Positions 40,699 to 50,615 of a stretch of 64,000 nt of DNA are shown here, piece after piece; within the stretch, counting starts at the first letter, position 1, and each line of letters begins with the position of its first letter. This stretch comes from JAXLXE01 sp046328115 (GTDB lineage: Bacteria > Chloroflexota > UBA6077 > JACCZL01). Position numbers and translations under genes: made by a program. The stretch is from positions 186,001-250,000 of the forward strand of contig JAXLXE010000001.1 of the NCBI GenBank assembly GCA_046328115.1, given 5' to 3'. Below the pieces are notes generated by a model. The model saw nothing but the letters and a program-made list of their open reading frames with translations, did no database searches and was not told the origin of the DNA.

Positions 40699-43260
40699 TC
40701 AGCGCATCTTGGCACGCACCGCATGGATTGCCTCCTCGAAGACCCGTCGAACGGCGGCGTGGCGCTCGGGGTCGTCCCGCGTTGCCAGGGTGTCTAGCCA
40801 GGCCATGCCGCCGGCCATGGTGGTGATCAGGTACTCGGCGGTGGGATTGTCGAAGACCTCGTCGCGGCCGGCCTGCACGTAGACGGCCGACGTGTGGGCG
40901 GCGATGTGCTGCGGCCAGCAGCTCCAGACGCGCGATTCTGAGACGCAGCGGGCGGCGAGCCAGCCGCTGCCGGACACCTGGATCGGCTCCGCGAGGCTCA
41001 GCGACCTAGCGCCTGCCTTAGACTCGGCCCGCGCCACGACGCGCCCGTTCAGGACGATCTCCAGCCTGTTGACCGGTCCCGTCAGTGAGGTTACCTCTGC
41101 CTCGACGTGGACGGTGCCGCCACCGAGCGGTAGTTGAAGCTCTTCTCCGGGCTGCTTCCCCTCGACCGTGAATCGCACCAGCGGGCCGCTGGTTGTGTAC
41201 GTCTTGCCCGCGCTCACGGCGCGCGCCCAGGCGTCGAAGCTCAGCTCATCGTCGCCGGTGTGGGCGTACGTGCGGACGTTGCCGACGGGCATGCCAGCGG
41301 ACATCTTGTCGGTACCGCCGACGACCGCCACGCGGTACCCGCAGTTGAGCAGCCGGTACAGCTCGTGGAACGAGAACGAGTCTAGCGTGGGGGTCCAGAA
41401 GTCCCAGAACTCGATGCCGTCCACCTTCCCGCGCACGATCTCAGCAATGATCTCTGAATGGGGATACGGGAAGTGGGGCACCACCACCAGGCCGCCCTTG
41501 CGTCGACACTCGTCGGCCCACTCGGACATGGCCCGGGCGGTCGGATCGCCGAAGTAGCCCTCGGTGGGGCCGGAGGTGGACATGGGAAAGACCGGCTCTC
41601 CCTGGACCCCCAGCATGGAGATGTGCCCCAGGAAGTGCTGGCGGTTCTCGGTGCCGACCCAGACGATGCAGTCGTCGCGGCTGGCGCCGGACAGCTTGCC
41701 GGTGATGTCGCCGACGTTGGTGAACAGGTCGCCCCACTGGGCGGCGAGGAGGTTGAGCACGTTGAGGCCCTCAGCCTGGGCTTCCAGCCGGGCGGTGTCG
41801 GGTGAGATGAAGTGGACGTGCGTGTCGGCGGTGATCCAGCCGTGGCGGCGGAGGTCCGCGCCCCGCTGGAGGGCGAGGGTGAGCTGGGTCTGGCCCGGCT
41901 CGATGTGAAGACGAGTCCGTAGCGGCTCGTATTCAAAACCTCTGGAGACCTCGGCGAACACTTCGCCGACCGGTAGCTCGGAACGAAACGCCCCGTCTAC
42001 GTAGGCGTACGGAGTGTCGCCCAGCTTGACATCGGCGCCGTAGTCCTCGAACCAGTTGTCGTTGACCTCGTGGCGGTGGCCGTATGGCGGGAAGTAGCGA
42101 CCGTCTGGGGCGCGGAAGTGGACGCGGGCGGGCATTGGCTGTCCGGACTCGGCGTCTACCACCTGGCAGTTGAGCCAGGCTCGACGGGGCGTCAGGAGCT
42201 CGATCCTGACCGACCCGGCCGAGTCGCCCCCCTTCACCGTGTCGGCGGAGACGGACTCCAACACCGCTCCAAGCGAGACTTCCTGGCCCAGCACCGTGAG
42301 TGTGGCGTCGCGCGAGCCGGCGACATCGAGGATGAGGTCTGTCTGGATGGCGTCTGGTGCCTCGCCCCGGCCCTTCACTGGGGAGCTGAGCCAGGCATCG
42401 CCATCGACCTCGGCAGTCTCGTAGCGTCGGGCGATGACGCCCAGATCGATCTCGGCCCCGGCCATGGCGGTCGCGCTGTCGACATGGGCCGGCAACCTGA
42501 CTCGAATGGACTCTAGCCGTTCGTGGCGTAGCGGGTGGTGCGTTCCGTGGAACAGGGTCACGCCGCCGATGCCCACGGCCGCCGCGCCGGTGGGCTCCAG
42601 GCGCAGCCGGGCTAGCGGCTTGTCAGGCGACGGGTTTGGCAGCGCGTAGATAGACCAGGACGGAGCGGGGAGGGTGCGGCCGCTGAGATCGTCGCGCGGC
42701 GCCGGAGGCCGGCCGGCCGGTCCGACGCTGGCGCCGGTCTGGTAGCGACCCCACAGGTCGGCCGGGTACGGTCCGCGCATGGGCAGTGGTGTCAGGGCCT
42801 GGTGCGGCCGGTTGAGGAACCCGCTCTGCATGCGGGTCATCACCTGGTTGACTTCGAACCGGCGGCGGATGGCGACCCGGTGCTCGGTGCCGTCCGCGTA
42901 CTCCAGGACGTAGTCGGCCAGGTGCTCCCCGGGGGCCGTGACGACCGGGTTCGGGTAGTCCCCGGTCTGGCCGGCCACAGTGGTGCGAGCCCGCGCATCG
43001 CAGACGTGGGCCAGTACGACGTACGAGGCGGTGCCGGCCAGGGGGATGCGCGCTGCCGCTGTGGCGCCGTTCGATCCGATGACGACCAGGCCCGGCCCTT
43101 CCGCCGACTCGCTCCCGACGCTGAAGGGCACGCCCCAGAAGCGCTGCGTGCCGCCGGGCAGCCGCGCAACCCCCCAGGCCGTCTTCTCGTCCCAGGGCGA
43201 CGGATCGTCACGGCTCTGGGTGTAGACCGCTGATAGATCGACTGGCGTACAGGTTGCCAC
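40699..43260 (-). CDS. CehA/McbA-family metallohydrolase
   Basis: 853 aa from GTG 43260, chosen because GGGGTGAGG lies about 6 nt upstream; GTG 43272 is 4 codons longer. The N-terminal half is beta-rich and non-enzymatic. The PHP-like catalytic part (about residues 460-740) starts at HGWITADTHVHFISPDTARL, with DTHVH metal ligands, then TENRQHFLGHISMLG, VVPHFPYPHSEIIAEI and VAVVGGTDKMSAG. This is the pattern of the CehA/McbA group, named after carbaryl hydrolases, whose true substrates are mostly unknown. No signal peptide is evident. It is a single gene, convergent with the zinc-ribbon-like gene. Confidence 0.82.
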   Translation of the reverse strand: MATCTPVDLSAVYTQSRDDPSPWDEKTAWGVARLPGGTQRFWGVPFSVGSESAEGPGLVVIGSNGATAAARIPLAGTASYVVLAHVCDARARTTVAGQTGDYPNPVVTAPGEHLADYVLEYADGTEHRVAIRRRFEVNQVMTRMQSGFLNRPHQALTPLPMRGPYPADLWGRYQTGASVGPAGRPPAPRDDLSGRTLPAPSWSIYALPNPSPDKPLARLRLEPTGAAAVGIGGVTLFHGTHHPLRHERLESIRVRLPAHVDSATAMAGAEIDLGVIARRYETAEVDGDAWLSSPVKGRGEAPDAIQTDLILDVAGSRDATLTVLGQEVSLGAVLESVSADTVKGGDSAGSVRIELLTPRRAWLNCQVVDAESGQPMPARVHFRAPDGRYFPPYGHRHEVNDNWFEDYGADVKLGDTPYAYVDGAFRSELPVGEVFAEVSRGFEYEPLRTRLHIEPGQTQLTLALQRGADLRRHGWITADTHVHFISPDTARLEAQAEGLNVLNLLAAQWGDLFTNVGDITGKLSGASRDDCIVWVGTENRQHFLGHISMLGVQGEPVFPMSTSGPTEGYFGDPTARAMSEWADECRRKGGLVVVPHFPYPHSEIIAEIVRGKVDGIEFWDFWTPTLDSFSFHELYRLLNCGYRVAVVGGTDKMSAGMPVGNVRTYAHTGDDELSFDAWARAVSAGKTYTTSGPLVRFTVEGKQPGEELQLPLGGGTVHVEAEVTSLTGPVNRLEIVLNGRVVARAESKAGARSLSLAEPIQVSGSGWLAARCVSESRVWSCWPQHIAAHTSAVYVQAGRDEVFDNPTAEYLITTMAGGMAWLDTLATRDDPERHAAVRRVFEEAIHAVRAKMR

Positions 43261-43552
43261 GGCGCACCTCACCCCTGGCCTGTCTCTCTTGTGGTCGATC
43301 TTGTGGTCGATGCGGGATCGGACCTGGAGGGGCCTCGGTTCGCACCATGATCGCGTGCTCTTGTCGCCGCGCGCCAGCGAGCCGGGCCGCCCCGTCCAGG
43401 GCTGGATGTTGGCGCGACGCGATCAGAGTGATCGCGTCGTTGTCCATTCGACCCACCCAACGCCCGTACGCCGCACCGTCAGGGCCACAGCACGGCATAC
43501 TGCCATCGTCGTCACGCCAGCCCTACCTGCCGTGCGGGGCTTGCGTGCGTGA

Positions 43553-43765
43553 TCAGAGCAATTCGCGAAACTGCTCAGGGCTAATCCCGGCGTCGCGGAC
43601 TATTCCGCCCACGGTGAAAGCGTTGATCGGATTGTGTCTGGGGATCGTCAGGATCCGCGTTCAATCCGTCATGACGATGTGCTTGCTCTGCCGCGCGATG
43701 CGGAATCCCGCCTTTTCGAGAGCCCTGACTGCGTCCAGGTGATTCACACCTGGAATCCGAGGCAC
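43553..43765 (-). pseudogene. hicA: HicA toxin, interrupted by in-frame TGA
   Basis: From a GTG, the minus-strand frame reads PRIPGVNHLDAVRALEKAGF and RIARQSKHIVMTD, then TGA, then TRILTIPRHNPINAFT and VGGIVRDAGISPEQFRELL. It is the same length as the intact HicA at 52901-53113 and closely similar; that copy has Gly (DGTRI) where this one has the stop. The active-site His (SKHIVM) is kept, but the protein would end after about 33 residues. A silenced toxin beside an intact antitoxin is a common decay pattern. The genome appears to use selenocysteine, but there is no reason for Sec here. Confidence 0.7.
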
Positions 43766-43768
43766 GAG

Positions 43769-43963
43769 CTATGTCACTTCGATCTCGCGGGCCTCGGCGT
43801 TCTCTAGCAGATCATCTCTCGCCGCCAGGTACTCGCCTATCGCCTCGCGGATGTTTGCCAGCGCCTCATCTTCTGTCTGTCCCTGCGACCAGCAACCAGG
43901 CAGTCCGGGGACGGAGACCGCGATGCCCTCTTCCGAGCGGATGAGCGCCACCTTGTATCTCAC
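43769..43963 (-). CDS. hicB: HicB-type antitoxin, copy 1
   Basis: 64 aa from GTG. MRYKVALIRSEEGIAVSVPG, LPGCWSQGQTEDEALANIRE and the acidic AIGEYLAARDDLLENAE tail make the HicB/UPF0150 partial-RNase-H fold without a DNA-binding extension. It ends 3 nt before the HicA pseudogene and is very similar to the copy at 53117-53311. Upstream, after 54 bp, lies a tRNA-Ala 3' fragment, the same arrangement as the intact locus. Confidence 0.8.
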   Translation of the reverse strand: MRYKVALIRSEEGIAVSVPGLPGCWSQGQTEDEALANIREAIGEYLAARDDLLENAEAREIEVT

Positions 43964-44016
43964 GACGGGTATCTCACGCCGACTCCCCTCCCGTGGCGCG
44001 GCAGACGCAATGACCG

Positions 44017-44073
44017 GGTGGACCTGAGGGGAATCGAACCCCTGACCTCTTCCATGCCAAGAACGAGATCGGG
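44017..44073 (-). repeat. tRNA-Ala 3'-end fragment 1 (att-like direct repeat)
   Basis: Bases 44017-44061 are identical to the 3' part of the intact tRNA-Ala(GGC) at 53365, from the anticodon loop to the discriminator region. The match breaks in the 5' side of the anticodon stem. A further 12 bases match fragment 2 (52745-52802) but not the intact tRNA, so the two fragments share an arm. Such partial tRNA copies are left when elements integrate at tRNA genes. Confidence 0.75.
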
Positions 44074-44331
44074 GGTAGCCCCTTTTCTGCCTTTTCGGCC
44101 GCTTTCAGCGTCGGTCGCTACAGGAGCCCTATCGGAGGCTCCCTAGTGGCTGAAGGCTAGTTTAGCGCCGTTCTTGCCTGCCAGGCAAGCCGACTGACTA
44201 CGCTGCGCAGGCATATCAATGCGATCACGAGCTGCTATGCCGCTCACCGACTGCTTCGATGGCCTCGGGCGACAGTGGTAGTATGGTCCCACAAGACGAC
44301 TGGAGTTCCGTTCTCCGAGGCGGTTCACCGA
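44074..44331 (-). other. Noncoding junction with hairpins
   Basis: 258 bp between the tRNA fragment and the truncated HEPN-like ORF. It holds GGAGCC/GGCTCC (44123-44142) and CTTGCCT-GCC-AGGCAAG (44173-44189), a perfect 7-bp hairpin. No gene is apparent. The hairpins could be recombination arms or terminators. Confidence 0.4.
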
Positions 44332-44727
44332 TCACGCCTTAGCTTGTGATTTGACCGCGACCAGGAGAGCGAGCCGCCGAGGCCAGTGGCAAGGGTGCGC
44401 CTGAGCGGCTCGGGCAGTTTGCCCAGCCGATGCCGGGGGGGCGCTCAGGGCGATGATGGCGAGGAATCGAAGGATCAGCTCGGCGGCGTCGGCCAGCCGG
44501 TGCAGCACGACGAACGCGCTGGTCTCGCGAAGGTACTCGGCGACGGTCAGCGCGATGGTCGTCAGCAGCTGCTCGACGAGTGGCATCAGCGGGTGTTCAG
44601 CATTTGGCCGCGGGGCACTCCGAGGCAGGAAGACCGGCTCGGGGTGATCGCCGCAGACCAGGAACTCGCCCGCGACGGTCATCGTTCGTCGGCACCGAGG
44701 ACGGCTCGGAGTCGGAGTGCTCGTCAC
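44332..44727 (-). pseudogene. Truncated HEPN-like N-terminal fragment after the STAND gene
   Basis: 131 codons from GTG, one base after the STAND stop codon. The segment FVVLHRLADAAELILRFLAI resembles FQKLHRLVDTYETVLKYAAV near the N-terminus of the STAND protein: F-x-x-LHRL-x-D-x-x-E. The rest of that protein (HEPN motif, NTPase) is missing, and the frame ends in low-complexity sequence next to the tRNA-fragment junction. I read it as the remnant of a second HEPN-type gene cut at the island end; it could also be a small intact protein using the same helix. Confidence 0.45.
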
Positions 44728-44728
44728 A

Positions 44729-47700
44729 TCAGCCCCTCGACCGCCTCCACCCGAGCCTGTTGCGGTGTTGGCTGAAGGCACTGCGAACTGCGGCTGCCGC
44801 CTGATGAAGACTGAACGTCTGTAGCGAGGGCACCTTTCCGGTCATGACGACCGCCGCGACCTGACTGCCGTGCTCCGGGTAGAGCCGGGCCAACAGGCCA
44901 CACGCTGGAAAGGCTGCCTCCGTGAATTGGGCAGTCGGCTCAAGGAGCGCTTTGAAGCTTTCGGCGTCGCCCGCCCGCGCAAGTGCAGTGGCGATCTTCG
45001 GCAGGTGCGTCGCCCTCTCTGTCAAGATCGCGCCCGATGTTCGAAGCGAGTCCTCCCCGCAGCCCACGCTGGCCTGGATCACGGCGACCTCGGCGAGCGT
45101 CGCAGCCTGCGATTGGTCCCCCCGGGTCCACCCAATCGAACCCGCGACCTCACGGGCGGCTGTCCATGTGGCTCGGGCCGCTTCGAGCTCGCCCGCCCCC
45201 GCCTGAACGGCCGCGACAGCGGCGAGCGCAATGGCCTGTTCGCTCTGCTGCCGAATCTCGCGAGCGGTCTCGAGTGCGGTTATCCAGGGGACCCGGCCCA
45301 TCGTCGCCTCCTCGGCCTGGGCTACCGCCCGCCCTCGGAGCACCCGATCAATCGCTGCCGATACATCCCGGACGGCGTTCATAGTGCCGATAGTGCCGCC
45401 GCGCTCCTCGTCGACGGACTTAGCGAGCTCCTGAGCAGCCTGGAACTCCCCAACTTCGGCTTGTGTTACGGCGATCGCCCGCAGTTCTTCTCGTCCACGT
45501 TCGGGACTCAACTCGTCGTCGAAAGCCATGTTTCGACCCTGTTGAATGGCCTCAGCAAACGTGGCGCGTGCTGCCTCCATCGCTCCAAGTTTCGCCTGGG
45601 CAACGCCGATCTCCCGAAGCTCTCCAGCCCCGATCCAACTCCGGAAGTCTGCGGCCCGAACAGCCAGCACGAGAGTGGCCTTCGCCGCCTCCACGTCGCC
45701 AGCCCTCGCCTGAGCCAATGCGATCTCTCGCAATGGTGCAGCCATGCCTCCGGAGCCCATTCCCCGCTCCCATCCCGGATCGTTGCGTGTCACTGCTTCG
45801 ATGCCCATGGCGAATGTGGCACCGGCTTCCTCGTGGGCCCCTAGTCTGGCCTGAGCCTCGGCAACCTCGCGAAGTGCTTCGACTCGTATCCAGCGGATGC
45901 CGATGCGGTCAACGGTCCGCATGGCGTCAGCGAACTGGCGGTCCTGCGCCTGCCGCACCGCAACGTGGCGGAGCACCTGCTCCCGTTGATATTGCTCAGG
46001 AAAGGACTGGGCATTACGGGCGGCGCCACGACCATCGCCGGCCCGGGCCTGTATGATCGCGATATCTTTCAGAACCTGCAAGCGCGCGTTTCTGCTCTTG
46101 CTGAGCCTCGAGCCCCGCGACCACATACTGTCGATGAAGTCCTCGATCGCCTCAAGCCATTCCGTCCTCCTGGTAATCCTGTTCTTCATGAGTTGCACGG
46201 TTCGGCGCGCGGAAGCGTATTTCCCAGCCCGGGCCTGAGCCAGTGCAAGTGTCCTCAGGGCGTCAAATCGCGCAGACAGCTCGCAGATCATCCGAGCAGT
46301 CGATCGCGCGTCGTCGAACTGCTGCACGTCCGCCTGGGCCAGGGCGACGTCCCGCAGCGCAGAGTCGCTCACAGTGATAGTCGAGCATAGGTCGTCAATC
46401 ATCTGCGTGGTCTTGCGCGCGTCGTCGAAGCGCAAGGCGACCACCTGGGCCAGGGCGATCTCCTGTAGCGCGGTGGTCTGTAGGTCTGCCTCGATCGATG
46501 GCCCGACGGCATGACAGGCCGCAGCCAGCGTATCGCGTGCCGCGCCATGATCGTCCCGCACTAACTGAAGTGCTGCTATGTCCAGAAGCAAGGATGCGGC
46601 TATACCTGACTCCTGTCCGATTTTGTGAGCGGTCTGGCGAGCTGCTGCGATATCCCCGGCCGCAGCCTCAGCCCGGGCAATTTCCTCAAGGGCGGATCGT
46701 CGGCTGTCCTCTGCCTGGATAGCGTCAGCTGTTTCATGAGCTGCCTGCAGTTCTCCAAGTTCGGCCTGACAGCCGGCAATGGTCGCCAGATCCCATTGCT
46801 CTTGCCTGCGCTCCCATTCCATAAGTGCGCGCGAGCGGCGGGCGCGAGGCTGCCGAGCGGCGGCGATGGTTGCTACGGCCGCTTCTCGCTCCCCGACCGC
46901 ACTCTGGGCTTTCGCCAGGTCTCGGAGCGCGAGCACCCGCGACCGGCTCTCGGCAATGGACTGTGCAAGCTCGACGGCAGTGGCGAATGTGGTCCCGGCG
47001 ACCTTTCGCTCACCTGTCTCGGCCTGAGTAACCGCGATCTCCCGCAGCGCAGCCACCTTCAGCCAGGTGATCCCGTCGAGCGAGTATGACATGGCTCGGT
47101 CCAGGATCAGATCGACGGTGCGAAATGCCGCAGCAAACTCTCCCGACCGGGCCTGAGCCACGGCGACGTCTCGCAGCGCCTCGGCTCGTGAGCGAGCGTG
47201 GGCGATCGCCAGTGCCGCCCCAGACGCGGTGTCGAATGTGGCGCGGGCTGCCCCTCGGTCATCGGCTTGCGCTTGAGCTTCGGCGATCGCCAGCAGCTTT
47301 CGCGTCCGCCGGTTCGAATCTTGGATGGCTCGTGCGTCCAGGGACTCGGCATCGAATATAGCGCGGGCTGCCTCTCGATTGCCGGCTCGTGCCTCGTCCA
47401 CCGCCCGATCCAGCGGAGTTGGCCGAACCTCCGGTGTGGCCGCCCGATCGACCGCCGATCGCCACCTACTTGTACGGCAATAGTGGTGGACCCTGGCATA
47501 CTCCAGGGACGCTCCGAGCAGGCGCTCGGCCAGGGCCGCGGCGGCGGGGTAGTCCAGGCCTGGCATATCGACAAGCATCTCTTGCGCGTACGCCCCTTCC
47601 CACCATTCGAGGCGTGGGAGCTGCCTCGGAAGCAGGCGTTCCAGCGTGGCTATGGCTTTACCTCGCCGGCCCATGTCACGCAGTTCCCAAGCGAGAAGCA

Positions 47701-50347
47701 GGTGCCAGAGGACGCACCGTTCGATTTCGAAGAGATCCGCCAGCGCCCAGGCCCGCTCCAGGTTGCCTGCGCGCAAGGCATCCAGTGGTGACTCCCGCGT
47801 GGACTCCTCGGCGCGGCGGGCGTGGGCGAGGAGAAACTCAGCCATCTTGCCTGCGTCGTCCTGGGCCATCGCGCCCCGGAGCGCGGCCTGGAGAGTGCGA
47901 AGTGGCGCCTGCGGATCGGAGTTGAGCCCTTCGGCCTGGGCATTCAGAAATGTTGCGTCGCGGGCAAGGGTGTACAGGTCGGACCAGCGGGCGGCATCGT
48001 ACAGGTGCTCAGGATAATGGCGCAGGGCGTATAGAGCCCGGTGATCGGGCCATTGGGTACACCAGGCGAGGAGACGTTCGCCGGCATGCTCGATCGTGTC
48101 GGTGTGACGATGCAGCTTCATCCCGGTGTGCTGGTCCAGGTTGAGCAGGTACTCGCGGAACGCCGTGTGGAACAGTGCGAAGCGCCCGGTGCCGTCATCA
48201 ACCAGGACGGTGCGGATAATCTCGAAGGCGCGCTGGACTTCGACGGGATCTGAGCCGAGGATCACGGCGGCATCAGCCAGTGCCAGTGGCTCGCGGGCCA
48301 GGCAGTAGAGCGCCAGCAGGTCGATGCTCCTGACCCCGGCCCGCCCCTCCAGGGCATCTCGCTCACGTTCGATCTGGGCGTCGGCCTGCTCCTGGCCGAT
48401 GACCCCGCCGGCGACCAGTGCCTGGAGCGTCTCCCGCTTCGCCGCCAGCAGCCTCGCGCCGTCTGGCAGTTCGTGGGTGCGCCCCTCGCCGTCAATGAAG
48501 CCCAGGATGCGCTCGAAATACGCCACCACCCCGAGCGGCAGTGGATTGACCAGGCCGAAGCCGTGACGGTCCACGGGGAACCGGGTCGTCGTACGAGGGC
48601 GGCCGAATGGCAGCAGGTCGCTCTGGCCGAACGTGACCCGGCCCTCGGCCAGATCGTCTAGCAGCATGCGGAGATAGAGCGAGTTCCCTTCGGAGCGCAC
48701 GACGACGGCCTCGACGTACTCGGGCGCGTCCAGCACCTCATACTTCGAGCGGACCTGGTAGAGCAACGCGCGGACGTCTGCGTCGGACAGTCGATCCAGC
48801 ACCAGGTGCTCGGCCTTGTCCTGGCCGTACTTGGCGGCGAATCCGGCGTGCTCCAGCAGCTCCGGGCGGGTGGAGACGATCAGGCGGGCGCCCTCCGGCA
48901 GTAGGCCCGGGTCCGGCAGCCAGTCGACGATCGTCTGGGCGCCCTCCGTGCCCCGACCACGCGACCCGGAGCGGACGGCCTCGTCAAGGCCGTCGACCAC
49001 AAGTACGACTGGCCCCTTGGTCACGGCTGCTGTCAGGGTCTCGTCGAACGCCCGGCGGTAGGCGGCCGGCTCGAGTTGAGCCGGCGGCTGCCACGGTACC
49101 GTGCACCGCTCGCTCACCTGCCGGCCAAGGTTCTCGAAGACGCGGAGCGCGTCGTAGGTCGCGGCATCACCCTCGCGGATGAAGTGGCGTACCGCCCCGT
49201 GGGTGTCGGCCCACTTCGCCAGCAACGCCGACTTCCCGAGGCCCGGCGCCCCGATCACGACCAGGACGCGCTTCGGCGAATCGATCGTGAAGCGATCGAT
49301 CACGCCCGGCTCCGGCTGCTGGCCCGGCCCACCGTTGCGACCCAGTTCGCGCTCGCGGCCGACGAAGTGCGCCGTCCACTCGCTTACGAAGTCGTTGAAC
49401 CAGTTCGCCTGCTCAGATGGACGCTCGGGTTTGGGGAACCGGGCGCGCAGCTCGGCCGGGAGCGGGTGGGGCGCCCTGAACCGACTATGGTGGCCGCGCC
49501 AGTAGTCGAGCGCGGCAAGGCGGTCCTCCGACCTCAGGTCGTTGAAGAACAGCACCTTGCGCTGCCGGCAGATTGCCTTGCCGACGAGCCGCTCCTGCCG
49601 CTCGTCCCAAGTCGGAACCTCCTCCGCGCACTCAACGTACAGCAGCAGTGGGTGCAGATCGAGGTACGTCCCCGTCGCAGGGTTGACCACCAGGACATGG
49701 CCGGCCGGCAGGACCGCCGGATGAAGGCCGGCCGGCATCACCGCCGTGTCCGGGGCCGCATCGCGATACTCGGCGCCCATCAGCGACCGGACCCAGATCC
49801 GTCCCTCCTCGTCCGGCGGCTCGACGACCAGCAGTGGCAGTTCGGCCAGGATGCCTGCCGCTGTCAACAGCGTCTCGAGGTGCGGCGCGTGCTGCGCCAG
49901 GAGCGCCCGGCTCTCCTCGTCGGGCAATGTCGCGCCGTGGGCCAGCCGGTTCCGCAGCGCCAGCAACTGCCCGGCCGCTCCCTGGTCGGCGAAATGCGGC
50001 TGCAAGGCAAGTTTCGTCCCAGACGTTCGGAAGTGGAAACGGTAGAGCTCAGGGCTGAATAGTTTGTCCTCATACCCGGCGAAGCAGCGCATGGTCTCGC
50101 GCAGGAAGCCGGCCCAGTCCCCGAGCGACGGTCGGGCGATCCGCTCGCGGACCAGATCATCCACGTCCGGGAATTCGTGGGCGAGGCCGGCGGCGCGAAA
50201 GCTCTGGACGGCCAGCACGGCGGCGTACTTCAGCACCGTCTCGTACGTGTCAACGAGGCGGTGCAACTTCTGAAACGGCCGATCGGCGGTCTGGTACTCC
50301 GTCCGGGCCACCGCGATCGGACCCGGCATCGCCGCGGCTTGCCTCAT
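44729..50347 (-). CDS. HEPN-NACHT/STAND NTPase with C-terminal helical repeats
   Basis: 1872 aa from ATG 50347 (GGAG 8 nt upstream). The domain order is: (1) a helical N-terminal domain, about 15-165, with FQKLHRLVDTYETVLKYAAV and LLALRNRLAHG near 132, an R-N-x3-H HEPN nuclease motif; (2) a STAND/NACHT NTPase with Walker A VIGAPGLGKSALL near 363-371 and Walker B VVLVVDGLDEA near 446-455, then STRPELLEHAGF; (3) a winged-helix-like and helical arm (about 640-820); (4) about 19 TPR-like repeats of 33-45 residues (about 1010-1800) of the form ALREIAVAQARAGxxxxAxxT. HEPN-STAND-repeat proteins typically act as regulated RNases in phage defence, with the repeats as sensor. This role is inferred. It is divergent from a CorA-like gene. 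Confidence 0.8.
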   Translation of the reverse strand: MRQAAAMPGPIAVARTEYQTADRPFQKLHRLVDTYETVLKYAAVLAVQSFRAAGLAHEFPDVDDLVRERIARPSLGDWAGFLRETMRCFAGYEDKLFSPELYRFHFRTSGTKLALQPHFADQGAAGQLLALRNRLAHGATLPDEESRALLAQHAPHLETLLTAAGILAELPLLVVEPPDEEGRIWVRSLMGAEYRDAAPDTAVMPAGLHPAVLPAGHVLVVNPATGTYLDLHPLLLYVECAEEVPTWDERQERLVGKAICRQRKVLFFNDLRSEDRLAALDYWRGHHSRFRAPHPLPAELRARFPKPERPSEQANWFNDFVSEWTAHFVGRERELGRNGGPGQQPEPGVIDRFTIDSPKRVLVVIGAPGLGKSALLAKWADTHGAVRHFIREGDAATYDALRVFENLGRQVSERCTVPWQPPAQLEPAAYRRAFDETLTAAVTKGPVVLVVDGLDEAVRSGSRGRGTEGAQTIVDWLPDPGLLPEGARLIVSTRPELLEHAGFAAKYGQDKAEHLVLDRLSDADVRALLYQVRSKYEVLDAPEYVEAVVVRSEGNSLYLRMLLDDLAEGRVTFGQSDLLPFGRPRTTTRFPVDRHGFGLVNPLPLGVVAYFERILGFIDGEGRTHELPDGARLLAAKRETLQALVAGGVIGQEQADAQIERERDALEGRAGVRSIDLLALYCLAREPLALADAAVILGSDPVEVQRAFEIIRTVLVDDGTGRFALFHTAFREYLLNLDQHTGMKLHRHTDTIEHAGERLLAWCTQWPDHRALYALRHYPEHLYDAARWSDLYTLARDATFLNAQAEGLNSDPQAPLRTLQAALRGAMAQDDAGKMAEFLLAHARRAEESTRESPLDALRAGNLERAWALADLFEIERCVLWHLLLAWELRDMGRRGKAIATLERLLPRQLPRLEWWEGAYAQEMLVDMPGLDYPAAAALAERLLGASLEYARVHHYCRTSRWRSAVDRAATPEVRPTPLDRAVDEARAGNREAARAIFDAESLDARAIQDSNRRTRKLLAIAEAQAQADDRGAARATFDTASGAALAIAHARSRAEALRDVAVAQARSGEFAAAFRTVDLILDRAMSYSLDGITWLKVAALREIAVTQAETGERKVAGTTFATAVELAQSIAESRSRVLALRDLAKAQSAVGEREAAVATIAAARQPRARRSRALMEWERRQEQWDLATIAGCQAELGELQAAHETADAIQAEDSRRSALEEIARAEAAAGDIAAARQTAHKIGQESGIAASLLLDIAALQLVRDDHGAARDTLAAACHAVGPSIEADLQTTALQEIALAQVVALRFDDARKTTQMIDDLCSTITVSDSALRDVALAQADVQQFDDARSTARMICELSARFDALRTLALAQARAGKYASARRTVQLMKNRITRRTEWLEAIEDFIDSMWSRGSRLSKSRNARLQVLKDIAIIQARAGDGRGAARNAQSFPEQYQREQVLRHVAVRQAQDRQFADAMRTVDRIGIRWIRVEALREVAEAQARLGAHEEAGATFAMGIEAVTRNDPGWERGMGSGGMAAPLREIALAQARAGDVEAAKATLVLAVRAADFRSWIGAGELREIGVAQAKLGAMEAARATFAEAIQQGRNMAFDDELSPERGREELRAIAVTQAEVGEFQAAQELAKSVDEERGGTIGTMNAVRDVSAAIDRVLRGRAVAQAEEATMGRVPWITALETAREIRQQSEQAIALAAVAAVQAGAGELEAARATWTAAREVAGSIGWTRGDQSQAATLAEVAVIQASVGCGEDSLRTSGAILTERATHLPKIATALARAGDAESFKALLEPTAQFTEAAFPACGLLARLYPEHGSQVAAVVMTGKVPSLQTFSLHQAAAAVRSAFSQHRNRLGWRRSRG

Positions 50348-50615
50348 GACTGCCACTCCGCGACCAGGCTGGCGGTATCGTGCTGGTCGAGAGACGCCCT
50401 GTCAAGCTCGGCAGTTCCACAGTGGCGGCGACCAGGCTCCCTCGGCCGGCACCTCGCTCCTTTCCCCGACGCGATCGTCCTGGTCCGGTTGGCACCAGGC
50501 CCTCTGCCGTCTTCCGCCATCCGCGTTCGACGGCACCGGCTTGACCTCTAATCGCCTGGTAGGTATACATCGGACGGACCGGCCGATCGTTCGGTCTCCG
50601 GATTGGGGCGAGACG

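Noticed and set aside
43660..43680. In-frame TGA of the first HicA copy as a selenocysteine codon
   Set aside because: HicA has no redox Cys/Sec site, the twin has Gly there, and no family precedent exists.
44729..50347. CRISPR array or DNA tandem repeat in the repeat-rich 3' half of the STAND gene
   Set aside because: The periodicity is in the protein (ALREIAVAQA-type helices); the DNA copies are too divergent and vary in length.
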